From Blakeslea trispora (taxonomy: Eukaryota > Mucoromycota > Mucoromycetes > Mucorales > Choanephoraceae), in the NCBI GenBank assembly GCA_025331445.1, contig JAIWNE010000201.1:1-33864 (forward strand): 33,864 nt of DNA, read 5' to 3'. Below, piece after piece: positions 1 through 8,231 of the stretch. Made by a program: the position numbers and the translations under genes. The first letter of the stretch is position 1; the number at the start of each line of letters is the position of its first letter. The notes under the pieces were generated by a model, which had not been told where the DNA came from, searched no databases, and saw only the letters and a list, made by a program, of their open reading frames with translations.

Positions 1-729
1 GTGATGCAATTGACTTGCGACGTTCTTCATTGTGTGACACTTCTTCAGGTTTGGTAACAATGACTGTACAAGGACAGTTATGAACCAAATAGTCACTAAC
101 ACTACCCAACAAAGTTCTATCGCATCAAAGCCTCAAGCGTGAGTGATCATACATGATTCAATAGAAAACAACACACCTTTTAATGGCACCCATCTTTCTT
201 GCACCCATCAAAACAACATCTGATTTGATTTCTTTTGCTTTTCTCAAGAGTTCCAATTTTGGATCTCCTACCATAGAGATAGCCTTACAGGCAATCTATC
301 ATATAGTTTGATTGAGTTGATGGGAAATCTCTTGTTTATCTCTCAAACGTACCTTTTGCTTACTTAATTTCTCTGCATAAATCCTCAACAAGTGATGACT
401 TTCTTCTCTTCTTTCTGCGCTTACATCATCTACATACCCAGTTGAATTGATATAAGGAGCTACTGGTATATCAATTTGACGCACATGAACCAAAACAACC
501 TATGAAGTCTCTTTGTTAATGTTGTAGTATAATACAGTTTCTTATACTTTACAAGGTCTTTCTGAGGCACAATGAAGTTATCCATAGCCCAATGAAAGGT
601 GACTTCAGCTGAATCAGGATCCAGACAGATAAGAACAACACGAGCTAAATCGGGTGTTTCTTCGGGATGAGAGTGTACAATTGTATCCATCTTTTGAAGG
701 GGAGGTGAGGTAGAGTTGTTATTAGACAT
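1..729 (-). CDS. Universal stress protein (UspA family), 3' end truncated by window edge
   Basis: This is a four-exon model on the minus strand: 553..729, 353..499, 177..295 and <1..116, with GT-AG introns of 53, 57 and 60 bp. Spliced, it reads as a single UspA domain. The first beta strand is RVVLICLDPDSAE, the next segment is DLVVLVHVRQID, then MVGDPKLELLRKAKE and SDVVLMGARKMG. The end matches the family nucleotide-binding signature (GARKMGAIKRTLLGSVSDYL, then the CPCTVIV strand). Family members bind ATP or act as stress-responsive cytosolic proteins; the exact role here is inferred only. The start MSNNNSTSPP was chosen because an upstream in-frame ATG at 774 would add a hydrophobic leader unlike the family. 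The stop codon lies outside the window. A transposon is inserted about 50 bp upstream of the start codon, so the normal promoter has been displaced. Confidence 0.88.
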
Positions 730-779
730 TGATTTATAAGAAAAAAAAAGAAAAACGTATATGCCGACAATCAAAACGA

Positions 780-788
780 TTTTCTCCC
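780..788. repeat. Target-site duplication, left copy (9 bp)
   Basis: The 9-base sequence ttttctccc directly abuts the left end of the transposon. It is repeated exactly at 4363-4371 next to the right end. Nine base pairs is the usual duplication length of Mutator-like elements. Confidence 0.88.
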
Positions 789-834
789 GAGGGCAGATAA
801 AACCCGTATACTCATTCCCGTATACCCGGAGTTT
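789..834 (+). repeat. Left terminal inverted repeat of the MULE
   Basis: It pairs with 4317-4362 in inverted orientation. The inner 38 bp (797-834) match at 37 of 38 positions. The outer 8 bp match only at three positions. Within the repeat a 9-mer, cccgtatac, occurs twice with 5 bp between copies, which suggests paired binding sites for the transposase zinc domain. Confidence 0.9.
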
Positions 835-919
835 GAATTAGAGATAATAAGCCACTCAGTTACAAATTACACTTTCTGAACCTCTTTACCCTATTTACAT
901 TTACTATTGATACATCAAT

Positions 920-3900
920 ATGTTAACCGATAAAGAATACCGCAAGCTCAATTACTTCAAAGAGCAACATCCTGACGGCGAATACTTCGAAAAGTTTAAT
1001 ATCGAGCCTTGTAAAGGTCAAGAGAAGACCTTTTCGAAATGTAACCTTGACATCGGTTGGGCTCTTACTGAAGGCATCAGAAAAATAACAAAAGGGTGCC
1101 CTACTCGGTACAAAAAATGTCTTGGAGCTGTTTATTGTGAAAACGAGGACTGTGTGTTTTTTAATAAAGATCGTAGACCTTGTCATACTTTAAACTTGAT
1201 TAAAGCTCAAAAGTGCATGCATTGTAAACAAACAATGAAGCATATCAGTTGTGATGTACGAGTTGTTTTCACTTTGATTTATGATGAAAGGGATGATATT
1301 ACGACTTGTACTGTCAAATGTCATGGACGACACACTCATGGTGTTGTTCCACGTCTTCATTTATCAGGAGATCAAAGCAAAGTGTTGCTTGATGCAGTAA
1401 AGGACGATCAAGCAAAGACACCCAAGAACTTTAGCATTGGTGTTACTTCTCGCCCAGGAGAGTTTGTTCAACCTGCAAAGGAAATCAGCTCTATCATGGG
1501 TAATCAAGATAGAGCAAAGTACGAACTCTATAATGCTAAAGCCTTTCTTGGTATCAGCAAGAATTCGGATTTTTTGGGTGATTTGGGCAAGATCATGAAT
1601 GACTATGAAGGCTACATTGTCCATGCACAAGTTGGCAGCGACAAAAACTTCATGGTTGCTTTTTCAGCTCCTGGAATTGCTCAATACAAGCTTCCTTTCT
1701 CCAAGCAACCAATTGTTACAGATGTAACTTACAAAGCTGCGTCCACTGACAAAAAATATCTTTGTTCTTCTGTCATCTACGTTCCAGAATTGAGAAAGAG
1801 TGTTGTCTTCTTCCAGGCAATTATTGGCGGGCTGGACGCCAACACCTTTGCTCAGTACTTCATCAAGATGTTTGAGCATTTTGAAATCAAGAAGGACCAA
1901 TTCCTGGGCATGCTCATGGACTACTCGGCTGCACAGCGATTGGGCTTTTTGCACGCCTTCAATTACTATTTTTTTAATAGTGCAAACGGCAATGGCTCTC
2001 AAGAGCAAATTAATGAAGGTATTGCTCACCTCAAAGGATGCTACATGCATTACATGCAAAGTGTCCAGAGAATCTCGAAGAATCACTCAGCTGTTCCTCC
2101 AAACAAGCAGTATGAGTTTCTTAGTTTGGTCTATCGCTTGAAGAGAGCTGAAGCTCAAACCACCTTCTTGGAGCTGCTTGGAGAAATCTATAGTAAGTTT
2201 CCAAACTGTAGAAGATGGTTGAAGTGGTGGATGAGATCTGCTGTTAGCAGTATGACATTCAAGTGTCAATCTTTGATGAAAGAGGCACTAGCCATGCACC
2301 CTACAAGATCTTCAAACTCTGTAGAGGCATACCATAGTGCCTTATACCGCACGATGCCTGAAGCCAAGAGTCTTGCTGTGTCTCTCAGACATGTTTTGCA
2401 ATTTGCAAAGGGAGACTTGGGCTTGATGAAGAGCTATTACGAGGATGGCGTTGCTTCCCGTTATGGTAGCAAAAAGCGCTACAGAAAAAGCAAAAGACTT
2501 GTTCATTTTTACAAGGAAAGTGACAGTCGTGCTCCTGACAATTCAGAGGCACTCTTTGGCAGCGAGCAATCGCAATTGAACAGAAGCAAGAGAAGGGAAG
2601 AAGAGAAAGAAGAGCAATACTTTGAGAGTATTGAGCGCGAGAGCCAAAAGAGGAAGTTGGCTAGTGTTGAAGAAGATGAAGGTGGCATTCTTTCTCGAGA
2701 AGATCAACATGAAGATACCTGTCAAGAAGTTGACGTTCTCATTGACGATGAAAGAGAGCTGATATATGATGCAGTCATAGATCTTTCTGGGTTTGGTAAT
2801 GGCAAGAATTATATTGAAGAAGAAGACCTGGAGAAGATTAAGAAGAATTTTCCCAACAAAGGCGAAGACTATTCCGATGTAGTAGATTGCCTTCTCTGCG
2901 ATCATTCGGAAAGGGGTTGTGGGCACTTGATGTCTCAAGTTTCGACTGAAGAACGAACCCCTTCAGAGAAGCACATAGATGACCAAGTTACAAGTGATAT
3001 CGTCAGCCTTTCGCCTAGTGAAATTGGCTTTGATTTCGACAGTCTTCCTGACTACACAGAGACACTTGATGAATTGCCGCTAAATGTTGTTTCTGCGACT
3101 GAAAGCATTGCTTTGATTCAGGATTACAAGTTGAATTCAAACTTGTACAATTCTTGTTTCATTGATGCTCCTTTCGAACTGCTGCTCCGTTGTGTTTTAC
3201 CTTACATTCAGGATTCATTTCAAGAGGCTTGCAATCAAAACAATCGTTTTGATAGAGTCCTGTTTGATGCTTTCCAAGAATACCTGAAAGGACAAGGTAG
3301 AAACGGCAATCAGATTATCAGAAACTTCGTTTGGTCAGAAAGTCCTTTCTTCACCAAGGGAGAAGAAGGCTGCACCTACCATTGCCTGGAATGGTTTGGT
3401 GACAATCTGTCAACAAAAGTGCAATCTCTGTTCTCTTTTAAAAAAGTGTACAAGTTCACGCATTGCTCCCGGTCATACATGCATTCAGTTATCGAAGAGT
3501 CAAAAAACCCTATGATTGCTTGTATGCGGGGAGACTACCCGATAATGAAGCAGTATTTTGCTGCTAAGCGTCTTCGGATAGGAGCAGAAGATGCCATGAG
3601 GAACCTCCGAAGACAGTTTGAAGATGCTTATCACAAGGCGGTTTTGTACAAAACCAGAGAAGGAGGAAGTTGCGGTACTTGTGGTGATGAGGGTCCTCTT
3701 AAAGGGACTCTTATTCCTGAGCAGAGCATCCCTCCTTTCTTGATCATTGTCGATCCGTTAAGATATATCCCTGGCAACGTTCAAAATGGTGAATTGAAGA
3801 ACCCAGATAGTGAGGTTTACTTCCCTGAGAGTTTTTCTTTGCGTGTGCCTGCCACTGATGGTGCAGGAAGTGCTCCCAAAGCAGTAGAATACAGTCTCCA

Positions 3901-4108
3901 TGCAAGACTGTATTCCACACATGTAACTGGGGTGCATTTCTTTACAATTGGTAAAATACCTACTGCCTTGGGCAAGCACGGGTTGTTCAAAATCGACAAT
4001 TTAGCTTTTGAAGCTAAGCATCTGAAAAATCTGGACAGTCTTAGCGAGTGCCCCTCTCAACTAAGAGTGGGAATGCATACAGTTGCAGCCTGTTACAAGC
4101 TCAAGTAA
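920..4108 (+). CDS. MULE transposase with C-terminal ubiquitin-protease-like domain
   Basis: This is a 1062-aa intronless ORF inside the transposon. Residues about 68-145 form a Cys/His-rich zinc region ending in CTVKCHGRHTHG, as in WRKY/GCM1/FLYWCH-type DNA-binding domains of MULE transposases. The DDE core follows: D268 in PIVTDVTYKA, D334 in GMLMDYSAAQ, a C/H motif in GCYMHYMQSVQ, and E469 in SSNSVEAYHS. Residues about 520-720 are charged and probably disordered, with a C-x2-C-x6-C-x-H cluster near 662. The last 330 residues resemble a USP/UCH cysteine peptidase: a Cys box YNSCFIDAPFELL (C746), a CGTCG pair, IPPFLIIVDPLRY (the family LP-x-L-x-x-x-L-x-R box), a His box GVHFFTI (H1006) and FKIDNL (D1026). 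The transposase role follows from the family; the protease role is inferred from motifs. The ATG at 920 is the first in the ORF and lies 85 bp inside the TIR. Confidence 0.9.
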   Translation: MLTDKEYRKLNYFKEQHPDGEYFEKFNIEPCKGQEKTFSKCNLDIGWALTEGIRKITKGCPTRYKKCLGAVYCENEDCVFFNKDRRPCHTLNLIKAQKCMHCKQTMKHISCDVRVVFTLIYDERDDITTCTVKCHGRHTHGVVPRLHLSGDQSKVLLDAVKDDQAKTPKNFSIGVTSRPGEFVQPAKEISSIMGNQDRAKYELYNAKAFLGISKNSDFLGDLGKIMNDYEGYIVHAQVGSDKNFMVAFSAPGIAQYKLPFSKQPIVTDVTYKAASTDKKYLCSSVIYVPELRKSVVFFQAIIGGLDANTFAQYFIKMFEHFEIKKDQFLGMLMDYSAAQRLGFLHAFNYYFFNSANGNGSQEQINEGIAHLKGCYMHYMQSVQRISKNHSAVPPNKQYEFLSLVYRLKRAEAQTTFLELLGEIYSKFPNCRRWLKWWMRSAVSSMTFKCQSLMKEALAMHPTRSSNSVEAYHSALYRTMPEAKSLAVSLRHVLQFAKGDLGLMKSYYEDGVASRYGSKKRYRKSKRLVHFYKESDSRAPDNSEALFGSEQSQLNRSKRREEEKEEQYFESIERESQKRKLASVEEDEGGILSREDQHEDTCQEVDVLIDDERELIYDAVIDLSGFGNGKNYIEEEDLEKIKKNFPNKGEDYSDVVDCLLCDHSERGCGHLMSQVSTEERTPSEKHIDDQVTSDIVSLSPSEIGFDFDSLPDYTETLDELPLNVVSATESIALIQDYKLNSNLYNSCFIDAPFELLLRCVLPYIQDSFQEACNQNNRFDRVLFDAFQEYLKGQGRNGNQIIRNFVWSESPFFTKGEEGCTYHCLEWFGDNLSTKVQSLFSFKKVYKFTHCSRSYMHSVIEESKNPMIACMRGDYPIMKQYFAAKRLRIGAEDAMRNLRRQFEDAYHKAVLYKTREGGSCGTCGDEGPLKGTLIPEQSIPPFLIIVDPLRYIPGNVQNGELKNPDSEVYFPESFSLRVPATDGAGSAPKAVEYSLHARLYSTHVTGVHFFTIGKIPTALGKHGLFKIDNLAFEAKHLKNLDSLSECPSQLRVGMHTVAACYKLK

Positions 4109-4316
4109 TAAAAGTTATTTTTTTTTCTCTCATTAATTCTTAATCCCTGATAAAACTAATAGAAACAGTAGAACACAAAACAAAAATTTCAGAAAGCAAC
4201 GAGATACAAAGAAACGAATGAATATGAGGAACACTCATTGTATAGCTTATCAAAGTAAAAAGTGTAAAATGGTTCTGTCAAAGACTAGTGACGGCTTTTA
4301 CTGAGTTGTCGTTTTT

Positions 4317-4362
4317 AAACCCCGGGTATACGGGAATGAGTATACGGGTTTTATACGGCACC
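4317..4362 (-). repeat. Right terminal inverted repeat of the MULE
   Basis: This is the reverse complement of 789-834, with 40 of 46 matches overall and 37 of 38 in the inner part. The same pair of 9-mer motifs is present in opposite orientation. The repeat core ends 8 bp before the target-site duplication on both sides of the element, which supports these boundaries. Confidence 0.9.
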
Positions 4363-4371
4363 TTTTCTCCC
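4363..4371. repeat. Target-site duplication, right copy (9 bp)
   Basis: This is an exact copy of 780-788 next to the right transposon end. Confidence 0.88.
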
Positions 4372-4843
4372 TCAATACATTCAAACTCCGAAGAAAAATC
4401 ACCTCACCTTTAAATAAGTTCTAGAAGAAAAAACAAAAAAGGGCTATGAAGTATGACTCAAAAAAAAAAGGGCTTCCTTCTTTCTATAGAGATTCTCAGT
4501 TGAGTATGGCTCAAGCACTTGTTCTGCTTTGATTCCTTCACCCTTAATTTAATATCAAGAGAATCCAGTTCTAATGATAACAATGATTGTTATTTCATAA
4601 AGTAACCAAAATTCACTTGCAAACAAGCTGTACGAAAATATCTCTAATAATGAGAAAGAAGTGCTCTAAAAAGTTTATCCTACCCCCCTCCTTATCTGCA
4701 TGATTTTCTTTTTTCTTGTTTTAGACCTGAAAAAAGAGAGAGAGAGAGCTACACAAGCCACTATTTCTTCTCTTTTTTTTTTGATAGATATCATGTTTTC
4801 CCCCGCCATTTCTTTTTCTTTTTCTTTTTTTTTTTCATCGAAA
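4372..4843. promoter_or_regulatory. Intergenic: displaced upstream region of the stress gene and promoter of the AIM34-like gene
   Basis: There is no convincing coding sequence. Before the transposon arrived, this stretch was the shared upstream region of the stress-protein gene (minus) and the AIM34-like gene (plus). It holds a (GA)n run near 4736-4748 and several long T tracts shortly before the start codon at 4844. I see no clear TATA box. Confidence 0.5.
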
Positions 4844-5674
4844 ATGTCCCTTTTCTTTAGACAACTACATAAAGCTTCTTTTCATTCAAGTCGTCTAGTC
4901 ACTTCTGAATGGACAAAGGCTTCTCTTCGACGCATGAAGAAAATCGAACTTATTCAACTAGCCAAAGAAAACAATCTAGGTGTCTCGGGTACAAAGAATG
5001 AGATCATCATTGATTTATTGACCCGTCAAACAGCTAAAATTGTCGGCAGTACTACACCTGCTAGTTTACACCATACGACTGAGGAAACAGTCAATCAAAC
5101 AACAGATGATCAGACAACACACTCAAAAGAAGATACAGTAAATCAAGATTGGGTCAATGCATTTGACATGAAGGTTGCTCAGCGTAGAAGTAGTCGAAAG
5201 CCATTCTTGCCTCAGACAGAATCAAGAGAAAGTAAACCTCACCCTATGAACGATGCCTTTAGAAAGACAGTATCGAATCATGCGTTTGTAACTCAGACAG
5301 TAGAAGAATCAGAGGAGAAAGAAGCATCAGAAAAGAAAGAAGGGTTGGATGATGGATTAGATGGTATGGATCCTCGATGGGTCGAAGCCTTTGAGCTAAA
5401 AGTGAGTTCAAGAGATACACGACAAAAGACACAAGACAATGTATCACCCATAAACACACTTGATTCTGTTACTGCAGAAAAGGATACTCTGGAGACACCT
5501 AACTCAAAGACACCACACAACTCATCACCCATAAACACACTTGATCCTGTTACGGTCGAGACAAGAGAAACAAAAAACCAATGGGCAAGTGCTATGATTG
5601 GTTCAAGTATGTTGATTTGGTATTTTGGTGGTCAAGAAGGATTCAACAAGATCTGGCAATTCTTTGCCTCTTAG
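4844..5674 (+). CDS. Mitochondrial SAP-domain protein, AIM34-like
   Basis: A single exon encodes 276 aa. The N-terminus MSLFFRQLHKASFHSSRLVT is basic and rich in Ser/Phe, like a mitochondrial presequence. A SAP helix-extension-helix motif follows at about residues 28-62 (LRRMKKIELIQLAKENNLGV, then KNEIIIDLL). The middle is polar and low in complexity and holds two copies of a W-V-x-A-F-x-x-K-V motif. A single hydrophobic segment lies near the C-terminus (about 247-264). This order (presequence, SAP, one C-terminal TM) matches fungal Aim34, a mitochondrial protein of poorly defined role. The reading frame is open upstream to in-frame ATGs at 4700 and 4793, but those add low-complexity hydrophobic residues ahead of the presequence, so 4844 is preferred. 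The stop codon lies 15 bp from that of the convergent hydrolase. Confidence 0.72.
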   Translation: MSLFFRQLHKASFHSSRLVTSEWTKASLRRMKKIELIQLAKENNLGVSGTKNEIIIDLLTRQTAKIVGSTTPASLHHTTEETVNQTTDDQTTHSKEDTVNQDWVNAFDMKVAQRRSSRKPFLPQTESRESKPHPMNDAFRKTVSNHAFVTQTVEESEEKEASEKKEGLDDGLDGMDPRWVEAFELKVSSRDTRQKTQDNVSPINTLDSVTAEKDTLETPNSKTPHNSSPINTLDPVTVETRETKNQWASAMIGSSMLIWYFGGQEGFNKIWQFFAS

Positions 5675-5689
5675 CCCCCCCTTTTTTTA

Positions 5690-7185
5690 TTATTCATCTG
5701 TATATTGAGGCATATCTACAAATTCTTGAATGTCTCTTAATAATGCTTGTTCCTTTTTGTTATTAAAGATATTAGACATCAATGCTATATATTTAATAGA
5801 GAGTGAGTGATTGGTGCATTTTATGTTTCTCGATCTTACCTGTCACTGGTTCTCCATGTCCCATACGCTTATACAGTCGCATACGTACATCCACTTCTTG
5901 TCGACGATCGGGAGGAAAGAGCCTTCCGATCCTGTTGAACATGTTGGCTGATTGGTCCATATTGACTGTGGTATCCTTTTGTCCATGAAGAAATAAGATG
6001 CGTGGCCAGAGATCCAACAGATCCTCGGATTCTGCAAATAGACTGGCATGTTGTTGAATGAGATGAATGGGTGAATTGGCTTTATAGCCTTCTTCGGATC
6101 CACCCATCACACGTGACATCACAGAGACCTCTTCCACTCCTCTCATGGTTTCATGCGCTAAATGAGCTGCAATATCATAGACACCTGAGAATCTATCCAA
6201 CAATCAACAACATTATCTATGGACCAATAAAACAGAGAGGCACTTACAGCAAAATGCCTTCCACCAATGGTAAAAAGTCATGCGGGTCGTTCTTATTGAA
6301 ATCATGTTTTCGAATGGCCGGATCATGTTTCTCACTGACACGAGGAGGAGTGGATTGGATCCGTTCTTCGTATTTGACTTGTTCAATCATATCAGATAAA
6401 ACAACCTGAGCTGTCAATTGAGCACCAGCACTATGACCCTACAAACGTCCTTTTGTTTAATAAGTGGCTTTATAGACGAATACTTTTTTTTTTTTACCAT
6501 CACAAACATCATCTCGGGATTACCATGGATATCAGTTGCATGTTGATGAGTCCAATGAATGGCCTGACGAATATCTTGATAGATGTCATCTATTTTAGCT
6601 TCTGGGTATTTTCGATAATCAGGCACAACCACCACATAACCCAACTCTCGTAATGTATTGGCTAAAGTGGAATAAAGCAATTTCGATCCAGATCCCCAAC
6701 CACCACCATAGATAAAGATAATGATACGAGCCAATTGACCATCCAATCGTTTCTCAGGATGATAGACATCTAATGTACATGCACCATGATAAGGAATATC
6801 TAGACTCACTATCTTCTGAAAACGTTCCGAACCCAATTGCCAACATCGCCAATACACATAAGATGCCATCAGAGGAATATAACCAATCCAGCCAACCAAT
6901 TGACCCAGTAGAATCTGATTGATCTTGATGACTCGCATAGGATGATAGGGCAAACTAAATTCAGAGTGTGTATCTGTATGGATATAATAAGTTGCCCAGG
7001 CAATCAAGTAAAGTGTCACTAAAATACAAGAGAAATTTAGTAGAGAATTCACATGTGAAATTTCTTTCTATTTTACCAATAGAACACACGAGTAATGGTA
7101 GGCATAAAACAAAACAAACTGCCATCATGGGTAAACAGAACAATGAGGCAGAGACATAAAATGTGTTTGAACGAAACCAAGGCAT
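5690..7185 (-). CDS. Membrane-anchored alpha/beta hydrolase (BD-FAE / prenylcysteine methylesterase-like)
   Basis: Five exons (7077..7185, 6498..7018, 6248..6438, 5840..6192, 5690..5784) give 422 aa. The N-terminus has one long hydrophobic stretch (about residues 9-47) and a second at about 77-93, so the enzyme is probably anchored with its catalytic domain facing one side of a membrane. The catalytic domain has the oxyanion region FIYGGGWGSG, the nucleophile elbow GHSAGAQL (S213), an acid in HGQKDTTV (D347) and a His in RMGHGEP (H386). Family members are serine esterases acting on ester or prenylcysteine methyl ester substrates; the substrate here is unknown. The usual His of the HGGGW motif is Tyr140. 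The last exon was recovered by splicing at 5785-5839 and adds a short helical tail. The gene is divergent from TRAPPC5 with 204 bp between starts. Confidence 0.85.
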
Positions 7186-7389
7186 TCTTTTTCTTTATTC
7201 GATTCTCTTGCTCCCCTCCACACTTTAAGCTTATAAAAGAAGAGAGAGAGAGAGAGAGAGAGAGATAAAAAAAAATTAGAAAAAAGAAAAAAGTGAATTG
7301 TGATCATGTGACACCATCTTTTTTATAAAAAAAAAAAGGAGAGCGTATCCACAGTCTTTCTTTTTTTTTTTTAATTTCGATAAAGTAAA
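7186..7389. promoter_or_regulatory. Bidirectional promoter between hydrolase and TRAPPC5
   Basis: These 204 bp separate two divergent start codons. The stretch contains a perfect (AG)12 run at 7241-7264 and long A and T tracts at about 7265-7285 and 7320-7372. No TATA box is obvious. Confidence 0.5.
7241..7264. repeat. (AG)12 microsatellite
   Basis: This is an uninterrupted AG dinucleotide run within the divergent promoter. Read on the minus strand it is a CT tract 56 bp upstream of the hydrolase start. Confidence 0.9.
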
Positions 7390-8226
7390 ATGAGTGAACT
7401 CCCACCTAGAGCATCGATGCAATCATCCATCTATAGTGAACAACGAACAACACGTACAAAAAGCATTTTAGAGAAAAACCTAAACAAAAGTAAAGGCGCA
7501 GAGGTAAAGCAGATGAACCAACTTGAAACTTCTCCTAGACTCATACAAACAAGGTCAGCTTAAGTGCTCAAACATTTCTGTTTTCTGAAATGCTTCAGTA
7601 TGCACAAAAGAGAGTGAATGGCATTCAAGACTTGGAGAGAAAGTAAGGGCTACAAAGTATGGGTTCAATAGCTTCTAATCCAAAAAAGCATAGGTTAAAT
7701 GAATTTGGTTATCGTGTAGGCTCTCGTGTTTTGGAACTATTGGCTTGGCGAGAAAAGGTAGCCAAACGAGAGATCAAGGTGATCAATGTTCTCTATTTTG
7801 TGCATAGTACAGTATGGAAAGCCTTGTTTGGAAAACAAGCAGATTCACTTGAGAAGAGTACTGAGAATGAAGATGAATGTAAGTCATCTTTGTAGGTCAG
7901 TGATGCCATTTGCTTACTCTCTCTTCTTTCTTAGACATGATTTCAGATAATGAACCTGTCTTGACAAGGTATATATCTGTACCCAAGGAACTCTCACAGC
8001 TCAATTGTAATGCATTTGTGGCTGGCATAGTGGAAGCAGTATTGGATGGTTGTCAATTTGTAAGTTAAAAAACATAGAAAGATGAGGCAAAGGGGTTTAA
8101 CAAATACATATGAAGCCTGCTCGAGTGACAGCACATACAGTGCCTGCAGAAGGATACCCTCAAAGAACGACTATTTTAATCAAATTGGATAAAGAAGTAC
8201 TCGAGAGAGAAGAACTCTTGAAGTAA
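7390..8226 (+). CDS. TRS31: TRAPP complex subunit 5 (TRAPPC5/Trs31)
   Basis: Five exons (7390..7503, 7554..7642, 7694..7878, 7935..8059, 8116..8226) give 207 aa. After a short polar N-terminus ([20 protein letters not shown]) the protein shows the Bet3-like Trs31 fold signature: [79 protein letters not shown] and [17 protein letters not shown]. Length and order match the family (about 190-280 aa). TRAPP is the tethering complex and Rab1/Ypt1 exchange factor of ER-Golgi traffic, and Trs31 is a core subunit shared by all TRAPP forms. The first exon is needed to complete the N-terminal helix. The stop codon is only 5 bp from the stop codon of the convergent eIF2D gene. Confidence 0.96.
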
Positions 8227-8231
8227 ACAGT

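Larger units (their letters stand above)
789..4362 (+). mobile_element. Complete Mutator-like (MULE) DNA transposon, 3574 bp
   Basis: The element is bounded by 46-bp terminal inverted repeats and a perfect 9-bp target-site duplication. It carries one uninterrupted intronless ORF at 920-4108. Every neighbouring gene of comparable size except the CSL factor has several introns, so an intronless 3.2-kb ORF stands out. The duplication length, the DDE transposase type and the TIR structure together place it in the MULE superfamily. The intact ORF and near-identical inner TIRs suggest recent insertion, but activity cannot be judged from one copy. Confidence 0.92.

Noticed and set aside
923..3999. 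Several open frames antisense to or out of frame with the transposase (for example 1664-2086 minus and 2543-2938 minus)
   Set aside because: They lie inside a clearly coding ORF on the other frame and have no family motifs.
7241..7264. Regular repeat considered as CRISPR-like or satellite structure
   Set aside because: It is a plain dinucleotide microsatellite; no spacer-repeat arrays occur anywhere in the window.
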